The notes: generated from the letters alone by a model not told the origin. Numbered from the stretch's first letter, positions 24,909 to 33,583 are shown. The stretch is DNA of 64,000 bases from Paenibacillus sp. FSL H8-0048 (GCF_038002825.1 NZ_JBBODF010000001.1:1612001-1676000); one strand, 5' to 3'. Numbers and translations: made by a program.

Positions 24909-24948
24909 AAGGGGAATCTCCAGCCAGATGGCTATGGAGATTCCCCTT
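24909..24948 (+). terminator. Intrinsic terminator
   Basis: A perfect 14-bp stem (AAGGGGAATCTCCA and TGGAGATTCCCCTT) is followed by ATTTGTT. It ends the FMN reductase transcript and may also serve the convergent LuxR gene. Confidence 0.85.
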
Positions 24949-24977
24949 ATTTGTTCTACATTAATAATTCTCAGCCC

Positions 24978-26039
24978 TTATCGCGGAAGCAGCCGGCTGA
25001 TCAGCTCTCTGCGGCTGGACACGCCAGTCTTGGCGAAGATCGATTTCAAATGATCCTGCACCGTATAAGCGGAGATATGCAGCGATCCTGCCAGCTCCTT
25101 GGTCGATAGTCCCAGCGCCAGCAGCTCTACCAGCTCCTTCTCCCGCGCAGTCAGGGTGAAGGCTTCGGCCAGCAGCCGGAAGACATCGCCGGAGCGGGCA
25201 CTGACGAAGGATACGGCGAGTTGTGTCTGCGGACCGCCAAGCAGGCTTGCGGTAACCGTCAGATACACTCCGTCTCCGATTGGAAGACTTGTTCTTGCCT
25301 GAGCAGTCCCGGTTCCGGCAGACTTCTTCGCGCCGAGCACCCGCAGGCAAACAGCACGTACCGGACCGGGAAGCAGCCCTTCTTCGAGCTGCTCCAGGTT
25401 CCAGATCTGCTTCAGCCAGTAACGGGCCGCTGTATTCGCACTGACCGGGACCAACTGTTCACTCAGCACCAGAATTCCGTCATCCTCAGGCGCTGCCCGG
25501 TCCGCTCCGGTTACCGGCAGGACAGAGGCATATGCGCGCAGACGTTCAGCGATCAGCGGAGCTGCCGAAGCCAGCAAGGTGCAATCCTGCTCCTGGAACG
25601 GCGGCTGCCCCAGCGGACGGAATAGGGTCAAGAATCCCCAGCAGACCCCGCCTGTGCGCAGTGCCACGCGCAGCTCATCCCCGAATCCGGCGGGCTGCAG
25701 CACCTTGCGGTAACGCGCGCTTATCCCCAGGCTTCCCCCGGTCACTCCGCTTAAGCAGGCTGCCGGAATATCCGCCGCCGCTAACTGCTCATACTTCATA
25801 TAATCCTCATGCAGATATTCATATTCGAACAATAGCGGATGAACCTCTTTAAGTCCCTGCTCCGTGACCGCCCCTGTGGTTAAAAGCGTATGCGGGTCTA
25901 CTGTCGTACAACAGGCCGCAGAGAACGGCACCAGCAGGCGGAGTCTGGCAATCACCGCTTCCCGGTACTGCTGCGAATCCAGCACCGGCCCGCCCCGGGC
26001 AGGATCAAGCTGTAATAGGGTATGTATTCCCTTGTTCAT
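24978..26039 (-). CDS. LuxR-family transcriptional regulator
   Basis: A 353-residue regulator. The start at 26039 (MNKGIHTLLQLD) has GGAGG 7 bases upstream; the frame to 26150 lacks an RBS. The C-terminal LuxR helix-turn-helix is LTAREKELVELLALGLSTKELAGSLHISAYTVQDHLKSIF. The N-terminal 280 residues look like a GAF/PAS-type sensor of unknown ligand. It is divergent from the saccharopine-dehydrogenase-like gene, a likely target. Confidence 0.85.
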   Translation of the reverse strand: MNKGIHTLLQLDPARGGPVLDSQQYREAVIARLRLLVPFSAACCTTVDPHTLLTTGAVTEQGLKEVHPLLFEYEYLHEDYMKYEQLAAADIPAACLSGVTGGSLGISARYRKVLQPAGFGDELRVALRTGGVCWGFLTLFRPLGQPPFQEQDCTLLASAAPLIAERLRAYASVLPVTGADRAAPEDDGILVLSEQLVPVSANTAARYWLKQIWNLEQLEEGLLPGPVRAVCLRVLGAKKSAGTGTAQARTSLPIGDGVYLTVTASLLGGPQTQLAVSFVSARSGDVFRLLAEAFTLTAREKELVELLALGLSTKELAGSLHISAYTVQDHLKSIFAKTGVSSRRELISRLLPR

Positions 26040-26167
26040 CTTCTGTCCTCCCCTCTCCGAAATCCCACAAATGTGGGATAGTCTGCCGCCCCTCTTAGCA
26101 GGATAATGATACGTAACGTTAATTATACCGCAGAACCTGCAATCCACCACGAAGGACGGGAATAATC

Positions 26168-27304
26168 ATGAAAACAGATATAGTAGTAATCGGCGGCTAC
26201 GGCCATGTCGGGTCACAGATCTGCCGGCTGCTCGGGGCCCGGCACCCCGGCAAGGTATACGCGGCAGGAAGAAACCTGCACCGGGCCGAGGAATTCTCCC
26301 GCAGCACCGGAGGGAAAGTGAAACCGCTCCAGCTGAGCGCCGACCTGCCGTTGGAACCCAAGCTGCTGGAGAAGGTCAAGCTGGTCATCATGTGCCTTGA
26401 TCAGCAGGACACGCGGCTGGCTGAAGCTTGTCTGCAGACCGGCACCCATTATGTAGATGTCTCGGCAAGCGGAGACTTCCTGACCATGCTGCAAAGGCTA
26501 GACCCTGTGGAGCATAATCTCAAGGCAGCGGCAGTGCTGAGTGTCGGCCTCGCTCCGGGGTTAACGAACCTGCTTGCGGCACGTGCCGTCCAGGAGCTGG
26601 ACCATACGGAGCAGATCGGCATCTCGATCATGTTGGGGCTGGGCGACAGCCATGGACAGGCGGCAATGGAGTGGACGGTGGACAATCTCGGAGCCGACTT
26701 CGAGATTACCGAACACGGCAGACCGCGTACCGTCTCCAGCTTCACAGAAGCCACAGCTGCTGATTTCGGCTTTGACTTGCGGCAGCACCGCGCCTACCGC
26801 TTTCCTTTTTCGGATCAGATGACTCTGCCTCAGATCCTTAATGTCCCTTCTGTCTCGACCCGGCTCTGCTTCGATTCCCGGAGCATGACCTCAGCAGCAG
26901 CGCTGCTGCGCCGCACCGGACTGTCCCGTCTGCTGCGTAACCGGACGCTACGCAACCTTGCGGTCCAGGCGTTCACCCGCTTCCGCTTCGGCTCGGAGCG
27001 CTATGCGGTCAAAGTGGATGCTTACGGCACAAAGGACGGCAGAGCCGCTTCCAGAGAATACAGCATTACAGGCGTACATGAAGCATCCATCACAGCTCAA
27101 ACGGCGGCCGGAGTTGCACTAAGACTCTACGAGTCAGCTCCACCTCCCGGTGTCTATCACATTGAGCAGCTATTCTCCCTTGATTCACACGGGGAACAAT
27201 GCTCGCTAATTCCATCCGCCTCGGGCGGAACCGGGCCGTCCTTCCGTTATCCGCTGGAGGGAATGTCTATCTGGACCCGCTCCGGCCGGCCTTCACATGC
27301 TTAA
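26168..27304 (+). CDS. Saccharopine dehydrogenase-like NAD(P)-binding protein
   Basis: A 378-residue oxidoreductase with an N-terminal Rossmann motif GGYGHVGSQICRLL (about 9-22) and the saccharopine dehydrogenase-like segment GTHYVDVSASGDFL near 96. The second half is the typical dimerisation/substrate domain. True saccharopine dehydrogenases make lysine intermediates, but most homologues of this size are uncharacterised, so the substrate is open. Its last 38 bases overlap the convergent DUF817 gene. Confidence 0.8.
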   Translation: MKTDIVVIGGYGHVGSQICRLLGARHPGKVYAAGRNLHRAEEFSRSTGGKVKPLQLSADLPLEPKLLEKVKLVIMCLDQQDTRLAEACLQTGTHYVDVSASGDFLTMLQRLDPVEHNLKAAAVLSVGLAPGLTNLLAARAVQELDHTEQIGISIMLGLGDSHGQAAMEWTVDNLGADFEITEHGRPRTVSSFTEATAADFGFDLRQHRAYRFPFSDQMTLPQILNVPSVSTRLCFDSRSMTSAAALLRRTGLSRLLRNRTLRNLAVQAFTRFRFGSERYAVKVDAYGTKDGRAASREYSITGVHEASITAQTAAGVALRLYESAPPPGVYHIEQLFSLDSHGEQCSLIPSASGGTGPSFRYPLEGMSIWTRSGRPSHA

Positions 27305-28073
27305 GCTGGGCGACAATAATTACGCTGATAATCACCAGCAGGAACCATGAGCTGATCTTGCCGAAGCCTACCAGCTGCCAGCTCCCGTGCTGGTCCGGGT
27401 ATTGCCACGCCCCCAGGAAGGTCGCGATATTCTCGGCCAGCCAGATGAAGAACCCCACAATGGCAAAAGCCAGCACAAGCGGCATCCGGTATGTCTTGCC
27501 CTGCACCCGGTAGATGATCCAGGTACGCCAGAAAATTATCACGACCAGGGCTGTCAGCCACCATCTGAAATCGGGAATGAAGTGGTGGGTGAAGAAGTTC
27601 AGATAGATCGCGCCGCCCAGCAGTCCTGCCGAAGCCAGGCCCGGCCAGCCGGTCAGCTCCATCTGCAGCCTACGCCAGATCTGGCACATGAAGCTGGCCA
27701 CGCTGGCGTACATGAATCCGCTGTACAGCGGAACGCCTAACAGCTTCGTATAGCCGGGCTCCGGGTACGCCCAGGAGCCCATTTGGATTTTATAGAGCTC
27801 CAGCACCAGACCGATCACATGAAACACACAGATGACCTTGATCTCATCCAGCGTCTCCAGCCCGCTCCGGTACATCAGGTACTGCACAGTGAGCAGGAGC
27901 AGCAGAATCAGATCATAGCGGTGGATGAACGGCAGCCGGAACGTGTCCGTAAGAATGAGAGTCCCGAAGATCGCCACCGGAAAGATACAGCTCATCGCCT
28001 GATGATACCCGAAGTGCAGCAGCCTTATCACGGCTCTCAATAACGTCCCCTCCCCGCTCCCGTTACCCATCAT
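27267..28073 (-). CDS. DUF817 family membrane protein
   Basis: A 268-residue protein with about eight hydrophobic helices, for example AMSCIFPVAIFGTLILTD, LILLLLLTVQYLMYRSG, GLASAGLLGGAIYLNFF and SSWFLLVIISVIIVAQL. Conserved polar spots such as FGYHQAMSC, MYASVASFMCQIWRR and NFFTHHFIPDFRWW lie between. It resembles the DUF817 family, whose function is not known. It overlaps the stop codon of the XRE gene by 4 bases and runs tail-to-tail into the plus-strand dehydrogenase gene. Confidence 0.78.
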   Translation of the reverse strand: MMGNGSGEGTLLRAVIRLLHFGYHQAMSCIFPVAIFGTLILTDTFRLPFIHRYDLILLLLLTVQYLMYRSGLETLDEIKVICVFHVIGLVLELYKIQMGSWAYPEPGYTKLLGVPLYSGFMYASVASFMCQIWRRLQMELTGWPGLASAGLLGGAIYLNFFTHHFIPDFRWWLTALVVIIFWRTWIIYRVQGKTYRMPLVLAFAIVGFFIWLAENIATFLGAWQYPDQHGSWQLVGFGKISSWFLLVIISVIIVAQLKHVKAGRSGSR

Positions 28074-28285
28074 TCTGTAGCATCCGCTGTATATTCCAGA
28101 ATATCCCCCGGCTGGCAGTCCAGTGCCTTACATATTGCCTCAAGTGTTGAGAAGCGGATCGCCTTGGCCTTGCCGTTCTTAAGGATGGACAGGTTCGCCA
28201 TCGTAATTCCCACCCGCTCCGTTAGCTCGGTCACACTCATTTTCCGCTTAGCCAGCATCACATCAATATTCACTATAATCGCCAT
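28070..28285 (-). CDS. YozG-like XRE/Cro helix-turn-helix regulator
   Basis: A 71-residue single-domain regulator. The start is the ATG at 28285 because GAGGTGG lies 5 bases upstream; the GTG at 28294 would overlap that RBS. The helix-turn-helix is seen as MLAKRKMSVTELTERVGITMANLSILKNGKAKAIRFSTLEAICKAL. Small XRE proteins of this type are almost always paired with DUF2975 membrane proteins, as here. The pair probably forms a membrane-linked switch, with the regulator sequestered or controlled by its partner. Confidence 0.88.
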   Translation of the reverse strand: MAIIVNIDVMLAKRKMSVTELTERVGITMANLSILKNGKAKAIRFSTLEAICKALDCQPGDILEYTADATE

Positions 28286-28295
28286 GGTCGCCACC

Positions 28296-28784
28296 TCAGA
28301 CTGTCAGATCATTCTCAGATTTCAATGCTATCGCTTCATTCAGGAGCTTCTGGAGTACCGCCGCGAATACAGCAATCACCATGGAGGCGAAAATAAGGAT
28401 CAGCCCGATCACAATAATGCCCGGGGCATCATCCTTCTCCGCCATCAGATAGAACAGCGGCAGCCCCAAGGTGAACATTCCGCTAATCGATACAGCCGCA
28501 TGCTTGATATGCTTCAGCACCCGCACCGAACCCTCAGCGAAAGCCTCATTACGGTCAATGAAGCCTAACAGCCTGTAGGCCTGGGACAGTGCAATGAAGA
28601 ACGGCAGAGCCGCCCCGTACAGATCTATCATCACCAGCACCTGGATGTAAGAATGGTCTGGATACAGCTCCGCCGCGAAGTCAGATATGGCAGGGACCAC
28701 AAAGATACACAAGGCCAGCGCAGCCAGCGCGAACAGAATAAGTACCGCCTTCAGAAACGTGGTTGAGCCTGGCTTACGGTTCAT
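28296..28784 (-). CDS. DUF2975 membrane protein
   Basis: A 162-residue protein with four predicted helices (FLKAVLILFALAALALCIFVV, IDLYGAALPFFIALSQAY, AAVSISGMFTLGLPLFYLM, IIVIGLILIFASMVIAVFAAV). The charged loop RLLGFIDRNEAFAEGSVRVLKHIKHA is typical of DUF2975. The start at 28784 follows GAGGTG. It precedes the YozG-like regulator by 10 bases. Its function is unknown, but this two-gene arrangement is widespread in Firmicutes. Confidence 0.85.
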   Translation of the reverse strand: MNRKPGSTTFLKAVLILFALAALALCIFVVPAISDFAAELYPDHSYIQVLVMIDLYGAALPFFIALSQAYRLLGFIDRNEAFAEGSVRVLKHIKHAAVSISGMFTLGLPLFYLMAEKDDAPGIIVIGLILIFASMVIAVFAAVLQKLLNEAIALKSENDLTV

Positions 28785-28883
28785 CACACATACACCTCAC
28801 TTGTTAGAGTGAGTATAACTTAGCATAGTATTTATTGTTTATCAATATATTTTAATCGAAAAAGAATATATTATTGTTGTTCA

Positions 28884-29765
28884 TCATTTCCGGCAGATGT
28901 CAATAAACCGCTGTAGCCCGGCTGACAGGGTCTCGTTCTTGCGTGTACAGACAGCAATATGGTTGCTAAGCTGAATGCCCTCCACATGTACCCGGCATAA
29001 CTGCTTCCACTCTACATAGTCCCGCACAGCCAGTGAGGAGATGAAATTGGTGCCATACCCTGCCATAACCGAACGGATCACCTCGCCCAGTCCGCTGAAC
29101 TGCAGGGTCACACGCGGCGGCTTCAGACCGTAGGTTGTACAAAGCGAGACCAGACGCTCCCGGGTGGAGCTGCCTACCTCACGCATCACGAACGGCTCCT
29201 GCATCATCTCCGGCAGTGATACCGTACTATTGGCAAAAGGGTGGGAGGGTGCCACTACAAACCACAACTCATCCTCAAACAGCTCCAGCCAGTCGACATC
29301 CTCCGGCTTCTCCTTGGCTCCGCCCCCGTAAAAGGCGACATCTGCTTCATGACGCTGCAATTGTTCAAAGGCCTGCGCCGAGTTGGTGGTGGTAATCTCA
29401 ATCTCCATCTCCGGGTGCCCCGCCTTGAACCGGGCGGCCCAGCCCGGGACCAGGAAATTCGCCGGAAGATAGGTGGCGGCAATACGCAGCTTCCCCTTCC
29501 GCCCCTGGCGGTAATCCTCTACGAACTCTTCTATCCGTTCTTCATAGGTGAAGAGATTGCCTGCCTGCTTCGCCAGCTCTGTCCCGAAGGGAGTCAGCGA
29601 GATGCCCCGGCCGCTGGGACTACACAGGGCTAGGCCCAAATCCTTCTCCAGCCTCTTGATTTGGCTGGTAACTGCAGGCTGGCTGATCCTCAGCCGGGCT
29701 GCTGCCTTGGTGACGCTTCCCGTCTCGGCCACATAATAAAAAAGCCGCAGTGCGTGAATGTTCAT
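28884..29765 (-). CDS. LysR-family transcriptional regulator
   Basis: A 293-residue LTTR. The start at 29765 (MNIHALRLFYYVAETGS) has AGGAG 8 bases upstream; the frame to 29783 is longer without support. The helix-turn-helix is SVTKAAARLRISQPAVTSQIKRLEKDLG (about 17-44), and the effector domain begins near 90 (KGKLRIAATYLPANFLVPGW). It is divergent from the O-methyltransferase gene, its likely target. A CysB/CysL-like ligand domain is possible, but the effector is unknown. Confidence 0.92.
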   Translation of the reverse strand: MNIHALRLFYYVAETGSVTKAAARLRISQPAVTSQIKRLEKDLGLALCSPSGRGISLTPFGTELAKQAGNLFTYEERIEEFVEDYRQGRKGKLRIAATYLPANFLVPGWAARFKAGHPEMEIEITTTNSAQAFEQLQRHEADVAFYGGGAKEKPEDVDWLELFEDELWFVVAPSHPFANSTVSLPEMMQEPFVMREVGSSTRERLVSLCTTYGLKPPRVTLQFSGLGEVIRSVMAGYGTNFISSLAVRDYVEWKQLCRVHVEGIQLSNHIAVCTRKNETLSAGLQRFIDICRK

Positions 29766-29793
29766 AATTACGCTCCTATTCATAGCTTTTATT

Positions 29794-29810
29794 CATAACT
29801 TATTATTATG
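29794..29810. promoter_or_regulatory. Candidate LysR binding dyad
   Basis: CATAA (29794-29798), 7 bases, then TTATG (29806-29810). It fits the loose interrupted dyad typical of LysR regulators and lies between the divergent LysR and O-methyltransferase genes. The AT-rich context makes it tentative. Confidence 0.35.
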
Positions 29811-29911
29811 AGTAAACCATTAACATATATTAGTATTATGAATGATTTTACCTTATATTTAAAGCAGATCCAATACAACAATACAAAAACACAACTAACG
29901 GAGGGATTCAC

Positions 29912-30583
29912 ATGGAAGAACAGAACAAATGGAGCAACGTAGACACTTATTTCAATGACCGATTATTGACGAAAGATCCGGTCCTGGACGCTGCGCTGGA
30001 TGCGAATGCAGGGGCCGGCTTACCGAATATTGATGTCGCTCCCAATCAGGGGAAGCTGCTGTATCTGCTGGCCAAGATGAAAGGGGTATCCAACATTCTG
30101 GAGATCGGCACTTTGGGCGGTTATAGCACCATCTGGCTGGGGCGGGCGTTGCCGGAGACGGGCAGACTGGTCTCACTGGAATTCGAGCACAAGCATGTTG
30201 TAGTAGCTGAGGATAACCTTAGAATGGCGGGGTTAGCAGACAAAATTGAAGTGCTGGAAGGTCCGGCTCTGGATTCGCTGGCGCTGCTGGAAGCCCGGGG
30301 CTGTGAGCCGTTTGACTTCATCTTCATTGATGCCGACAAGCCGAACAATCCGCATTACCTGAAGTGGGCGCTGAAGCTGGCGCGGCCGGGCGCGGTCATC
30401 GTAGCGGATAACGTGGTGCGTGACGGCGAGGTGATTGACCCGGGCAGTGCGGATGACCGGGTTCAAGGCATCCGGCAGTTCATGGAGCTGCTCTCCGCAG
30501 AGCCGCGTATAGACGCTACTGCACTGCAGACGGTAGGCAGCAAGGGTTATGACGGATTCGTGCTTGGAATTGTTACCGAATAA
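29912..30583 (+). CDS. SAM-dependent O-methyltransferase (caffeoyl-CoA OMT-like)
   Basis: A 223-residue methyltransferase. SAM motif I is NILEIGTLGGYSTIWLGRALP (about 61-81), followed by GRLVSLEFEHKHVVVAEDNL, and the metal-binding DADKPNN with FDFIFIDAD at about 136-145. Proteins of this class methylate catechol-type hydroxyls using a divalent metal. The RBS GGAGGG is strong. Divergent LysR control suggests induction by its substrate. Confidence 0.9.
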   Translation: MEEQNKWSNVDTYFNDRLLTKDPVLDAALDANAGAGLPNIDVAPNQGKLLYLLAKMKGVSNILEIGTLGGYSTIWLGRALPETGRLVSLEFEHKHVVVAEDNLRMAGLADKIEVLEGPALDSLALLEARGCEPFDFIFIDADKPNNPHYLKWALKLARPGAVIVADNVVRDGEVIDPGSADDRVQGIRQFMELLSAEPRIDATALQTVGSKGYDGFVLGIVTE

Positions 30584-30637
30584 CAAATAACCCGCAGGCA
30601 AGGATCATCAAGGCTATCCGGCTCTGCGGGTTATTTG
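30584..30637. terminator. Bidirectional intrinsic terminator
   Basis: The arms CAAATAACCCGCAG (30584-30597) and CTGCGGGTTATTTG (30624-30637) pair perfectly. It lies just after the O-methyltransferase stop and before the convergent metal-binding lipoprotein gene, which ends at 30673. Confidence 0.85.
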
Positions 30638-30672
30638 TGGTTGCAGCTTCTTTTTCAAATATAGATATCCTT

Positions 30673-31611
30673 CTATTCCTTCGACAAGCCCTCAATCACC
30701 TTATCGATATTCCACTTAATCATCTTCAGGTAGGTGTCTCCGTCTTCGCCTTCCTTAGCCAGAGAATCTGTGAAAATCTTGGAGTGGACCGGCACCCCGG
30801 TCTCGCGGGAAATCGTCTCCATCGTCTTGGGATTGACACTCGTCTCCAGGAATAACGCCGGAATCTGCTTCTCCTTGATGATGCCGATGATCCGGTTCAT
30901 CTGCTCCGGTGTTCCCTGGCTGTCGGTGTTGATCTCCCAGATGAAGGCAGACTCGAAGCCATAGGCCCGGGAAAAGTATTTAAAGGCCCCTTCACTGGTC
31001 ACCAGCACGCGCTTCTCCTGCGTGACCTTGCTCACAGCTTCCTTAGCATACTGATCCAGCTCCGTCAGCTCCTTCACGTACGCGGTCTGGTTATCCAGAT
31101 AATACTGCTTGTTGTCCGGGTCCCGTTCGATCACACGTGCGGTAATGACATCCACATATTTGACCGCGTTCTGGATATCCAGCCAGGCATGAGGGTCAAC
31201 CTGGGACTCCTTCCCCTTCTCGGTCAGGTACATCGGCGTGACCTCTTCGGAGACAGCAAACGCGGCCGCTTCCTTTTTGGTCACCTTGAGCAGATCCTGG
31301 AACCAGCCCTTGCCGGTCTCCAGATTCAAGCCGTTATAGAAAATAAGGTCCGCGCCGGAAACCCTGCCTGTATCTGCGGGTAGCGGATCATACATATGCG
31401 GATCTGTGCCGATAGGCACCATACTGTAGACGTCCGCCTTATCTCCAGTGATATTCCGCGTCATGTCTGCAATGATCGAATACGTGGCCACAATCTGCAG
31501 CTTGCCGTCATCCGCTCCCCCCTTACTGGTGTTGGAGCATGCTGCGAGTAAGATAAGGAGCAGGGATACGGTTATGATTTTGACGATATGAATCCGATTG
31601 GTACGTCTCAT
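30673..31611 (-). CDS. Metal-binding lipoprotein of an Mn/Zn-type ABC importer
   Basis: A 312-residue cluster A-I solute-binding lipoprotein. The signal and lipobox are LLLILLAACS (about 16-26). The four metal ligands of this family are visible: His in GTDPHMYDP, His in VDPHAWLDI, Glu in LFLETSVNP and Asp in IFTDSLAKEG. The loop after the first His is short and not His-rich, which favours manganese (MntA/PsaA) over zinc (ZnuA). It is last of three genes, overlapping the permease stop by 4 bases, with order ATPase-permease-binding protein as in psaBCA. Confidence 0.9.
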   Translation of the reverse strand: MRRTNRIHIVKIITVSLLLILLAACSNTSKGGADDGKLQIVATYSIIADMTRNITGDKADVYSMVPIGTDPHMYDPLPADTGRVSGADLIFYNGLNLETGKGWFQDLLKVTKKEAAAFAVSEEVTPMYLTEKGKESQVDPHAWLDIQNAVKYVDVITARVIERDPDNKQYYLDNQTAYVKELTELDQYAKEAVSKVTQEKRVLVTSEGAFKYFSRAYGFESAFIWEINTDSQGTPEQMNRIIGIIKEKQIPALFLETSVNPKTMETISRETGVPVHSKIFTDSLAKEGEDGDTYLKMIKWNIDKVIEGLSKE

Positions 31612-32459
31612 GCTTGCTTCAGTCCTTTCCGCAGAAAATTATTCTTGGGCGATATGATGAATGAAATGCTGAACAGGGTGACGCCTACCAGCACGATTGT
31701 TGCACTTGTCGGCAGATTGTAGCGGAAACTCACGTATACGCCGATGATCCCCGAGGCTGCCCCAACTGCGGACGCTAATACGATCATATGCAGCAAGGAA
31801 TTGGACCACAGATACGAGGTGGCTGCCGGGATGACCAGCATGGCAATGACCAGCACAATCCCGACCTGGGACAAGGAGGAGACGGTCACTACGGAGAGCA
31901 GCATCATCAGCAGATAATGATACAAGCCGGTCTTCAGCCCGTACGCCTTCGCTACCACCGGATCGAATGAACTGATCAGCAGCTCCTTGTACAGCAGTGT
32001 AATAATGGCAAGCACCGCCAGCATGATGATGAAGGATTGCAGCAGCTCGGATTGCGGAACCGCCAGAATATTGCCAAACAGAATATGGGTGAGATCCAGC
32101 CCGCTGCGGGCAAATGTAATCAGGACGATACCGAGTGCAAAGAACGAGCTGAGAATGATGCCGATGGAGGTATCGCTCTTGATATTGCTGCGGCTGGTGA
32201 TGAATTGAATAAGAATAGCGGCTAACAGTCCGAACAACGAAGCGCCCAGCAGCATGTTAATGCCCAGAATATAAGACAGGGCGACGCCCGGAAGCACCGC
32301 GTGAGATAAGGCATCGCCCATCAGCGACATTTTGCGCAGAACGATGAAGCTGCCCAGCGCCCCCGAGACAATCCCGAGGATAATCGCAGATAACCCGGCG
32401 TTCAGGGCGTATACCGGAATATTCAGTAGACCGGATAAGGACTCAAGCATGAGCGGCAC
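31608..32459 (-). CDS. Mn/Zn-type ABC importer permease
   Basis: A 283-residue permease with about eight helices, for example GLSAIILGIVSGALGSFIVLRKMSLMGDALSHAVLPGVALSYILG, which is the family signature (MGDALSHAVLPG). It moves the metal ion through the membrane with the ATPase encoded just upstream. Its start overlaps the ATPase stop by 17 bases and its end overlaps the binding-protein gene by 4. Substrate inferred as manganese from the binding protein. Confidence 0.9.
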   Translation of the reverse strand: MPLMLESLSGLLNIPVYALNAGLSAIILGIVSGALGSFIVLRKMSLMGDALSHAVLPGVALSYILGINMLLGASLFGLLAAILIQFITSRSNIKSDTSIGIILSSFFALGIVLITFARSGLDLTHILFGNILAVPQSELLQSFIIMLAVLAIITLLYKELLISSFDPVVAKAYGLKTGLYHYLLMMLLSVVTVSSLSQVGIVLVIAMLVIPAATSYLWSNSLLHMIVLASAVGAASGIIGVYVSFRYNLPTSATIVLVGVTLFSISFIISPKNNFLRKGLKQA

Positions 32460-33189
32460 CTCCTGCCCCCTGGATCATCACATTGCCCAAGGAAGTACCG
32501 TAAGCTCGGCGGATATTCTCTGTGGTGAAGGTATCCTGCACATCTCCAAAGGCGATCAGCTGCTTGTTGAGCAGAATGATTTTATCGAAGTATTCTTCGA
32601 CCTCATGCAGGTCATGATGCACCACCAGAATGGTCTTGCCTTCCTCACGGAGCTGCTTGAACAGGTTCACAATGATGCGCTCACTGACCATATCAATGCC
32701 GACAAACGGCTCATCCAGGAAAAACACACTGGCCTCCTGGGCCAGCGCCCGGGCGATAAACACCCGCTGTAGCTGCCCGCCGGACAAGTTACTGATTTGC
32801 TTATCCGCAAGGTCACCGATCTCCACCATCGCCATGCTGCGCTCCGCAATATTCCGCTCCTTCTTGCCTGAACGCCGGAACAGCTTCAGGTTCGGAAAGG
32901 TTCCGGTCAGCACCGTATCCTTAACAGTAATGGGAAACGTCAGGTCAATATCGTTCTTCTGCGGCACGTAGGCGATATTCCGTCTGTACAGGGCAATGTC
33001 CTTGCCCTCTGCCTTCACCGTTCCGCTTCTCTTCTTGATCACATCCAGCAGCGCCTTAATGAACGTAGACTTCCCCGCACCATTGGGCCCGATAATGCCG
33101 ACCGAATGCCCGAAGGGGATATCGAGCGTCACTCCTTCCAGCGCTGAATTGCCGAAATAATCAACGTTCAAGCCTTTAATCTGAATCAT
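32443..33189 (-). CDS. Mn/Zn-type ABC importer ATP-binding protein
   Basis: A 248-residue ATPase. Walker A is GPNGAGKSTF (about 35-44), the Q-loop VPQKNDIDLTFPITVKDTVLTG, the signature LSGGQLQRVFIARALAQ, Walker B VFFLDEPFVGID and the switch HHDLHEVEEYF. The YVPQK...FPITVKD segment is typical of manganese/zinc importers. It is first in the operon, 366 bases downstream of the candidate promoter, so the mRNA has an unusually long leader that contains a dispersed repeat. Confidence 0.92.
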   Translation of the reverse strand: MIQIKGLNVDYFGNSALEGVTLDIPFGHSVGIIGPNGAGKSTFIKALLDVIKKRSGTVKAEGKDIALYRRNIAYVPQKNDIDLTFPITVKDTVLTGTFPNLKLFRRSGKKERNIAERSMAMVEIGDLADKQISNLSGGQLQRVFIARALAQEASVFFLDEPFVGIDMVSERIIVNLFKQLREEGKTILVVHHDLHEVEEYFDKIILLNKQLIAFGDVQDTFTTENIRRAYGTSLGNVMIQGAGGAAHA

Positions 33190-33218
33190 GTCTGCACCCC
33201 GTCTCTTGTTTGGTCTAT

Positions 33219-33476
33219 CTATATAAATTGAACTAATGATTTTTTGATTTGGGATTGGCCGTGACTCCAGAGAAGTTTTGGACTTCCGGCCGCTGTTGTC
33301 GTAAGAATTTCTTGATTCGAACCGCTGTACGCGGTGGAAATCCGGTGACTAGCTGATGCTTACGATGCGAGCTTTCCTGCGGAAAGCTTTCAGGCGGACG
33401 CTACCGCTCCTCCAGTTCCAAAATTCCCCTCCGCCACTTTTCCCTTTACATATATTTTCAAGTTCAATCTATATAG
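33219..33476. repeat. MITE-like structured repeat, copy 1, with terminal inverted repeats
   Basis: Ends CTATATAAATTGAACT (33219-33234) and AGTTCAATCTATATAG (33461-33476) are inverted copies with one mismatch. The core at about 33278-33430 matches copy 2 at 46425-46640, including 61 identical bases (33337-33397). Internal stems: ACCGC/GCGGT (33321-33335) with a loop that differs between copies, and AGCTTTCC/GGAAAGCT (about 33370-33388). No coding function is visible. It lies in the leader of the metal-transport operon. Confidence 0.65.
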
Positions 33477-33522
33477 CAATTTAATGAATCTATTGTGTAT
33501 ATTGTTTCTCATAAACACAATT

Positions 33523-33538
33523 GTTTCCCAAAGGAAAC
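33523..33538. promoter_or_regulatory. Candidate MntR-like operator
   Basis: GTTTCC (33523-33528), CAAA, GGAAAC (33533-33538). The TTTCC...GGAAA plan resembles DtxR/MntR sites and lies just downstream of the predicted transcription start, a repressing position. A perfect 20-bp AT-rich palindrome at 33586-33605 flanks the promoter on the other side and is an alternative site. Confidence 0.4.
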
Positions 33539-33554
33539 TTTTATTCTTATGGAT

Positions 33555-33583
33555 AATATATTTGATCAAAGGCAAGATGTCAA
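33555..33583 (-). promoter_or_regulatory. SigA-type promoter of the metal ABC importer operon
   Basis: On the minus strand, TTGACA (33583-33578), a 17-base spacer and TATATT (33560-33555). This near-consensus promoter is the best in the 33190-34176 gap and predicts a leader of about 350 nt. Confidence 0.65.

Noticed and set aside
33219..33476. Manganese (yybP-ykoY) riboswitch in the importer leader
   Set aside because: The element also occurs upstream of an unrelated sugar operon and I cannot see the conserved riboswitch core.
33390..33575. 61-codon minus-strand frame ending in the structured repeat, and a similar one at 46576-46764
   Set aside because: Their only similarity is the shared repeat translated in the same frame; starts and upstream parts are unrelated.
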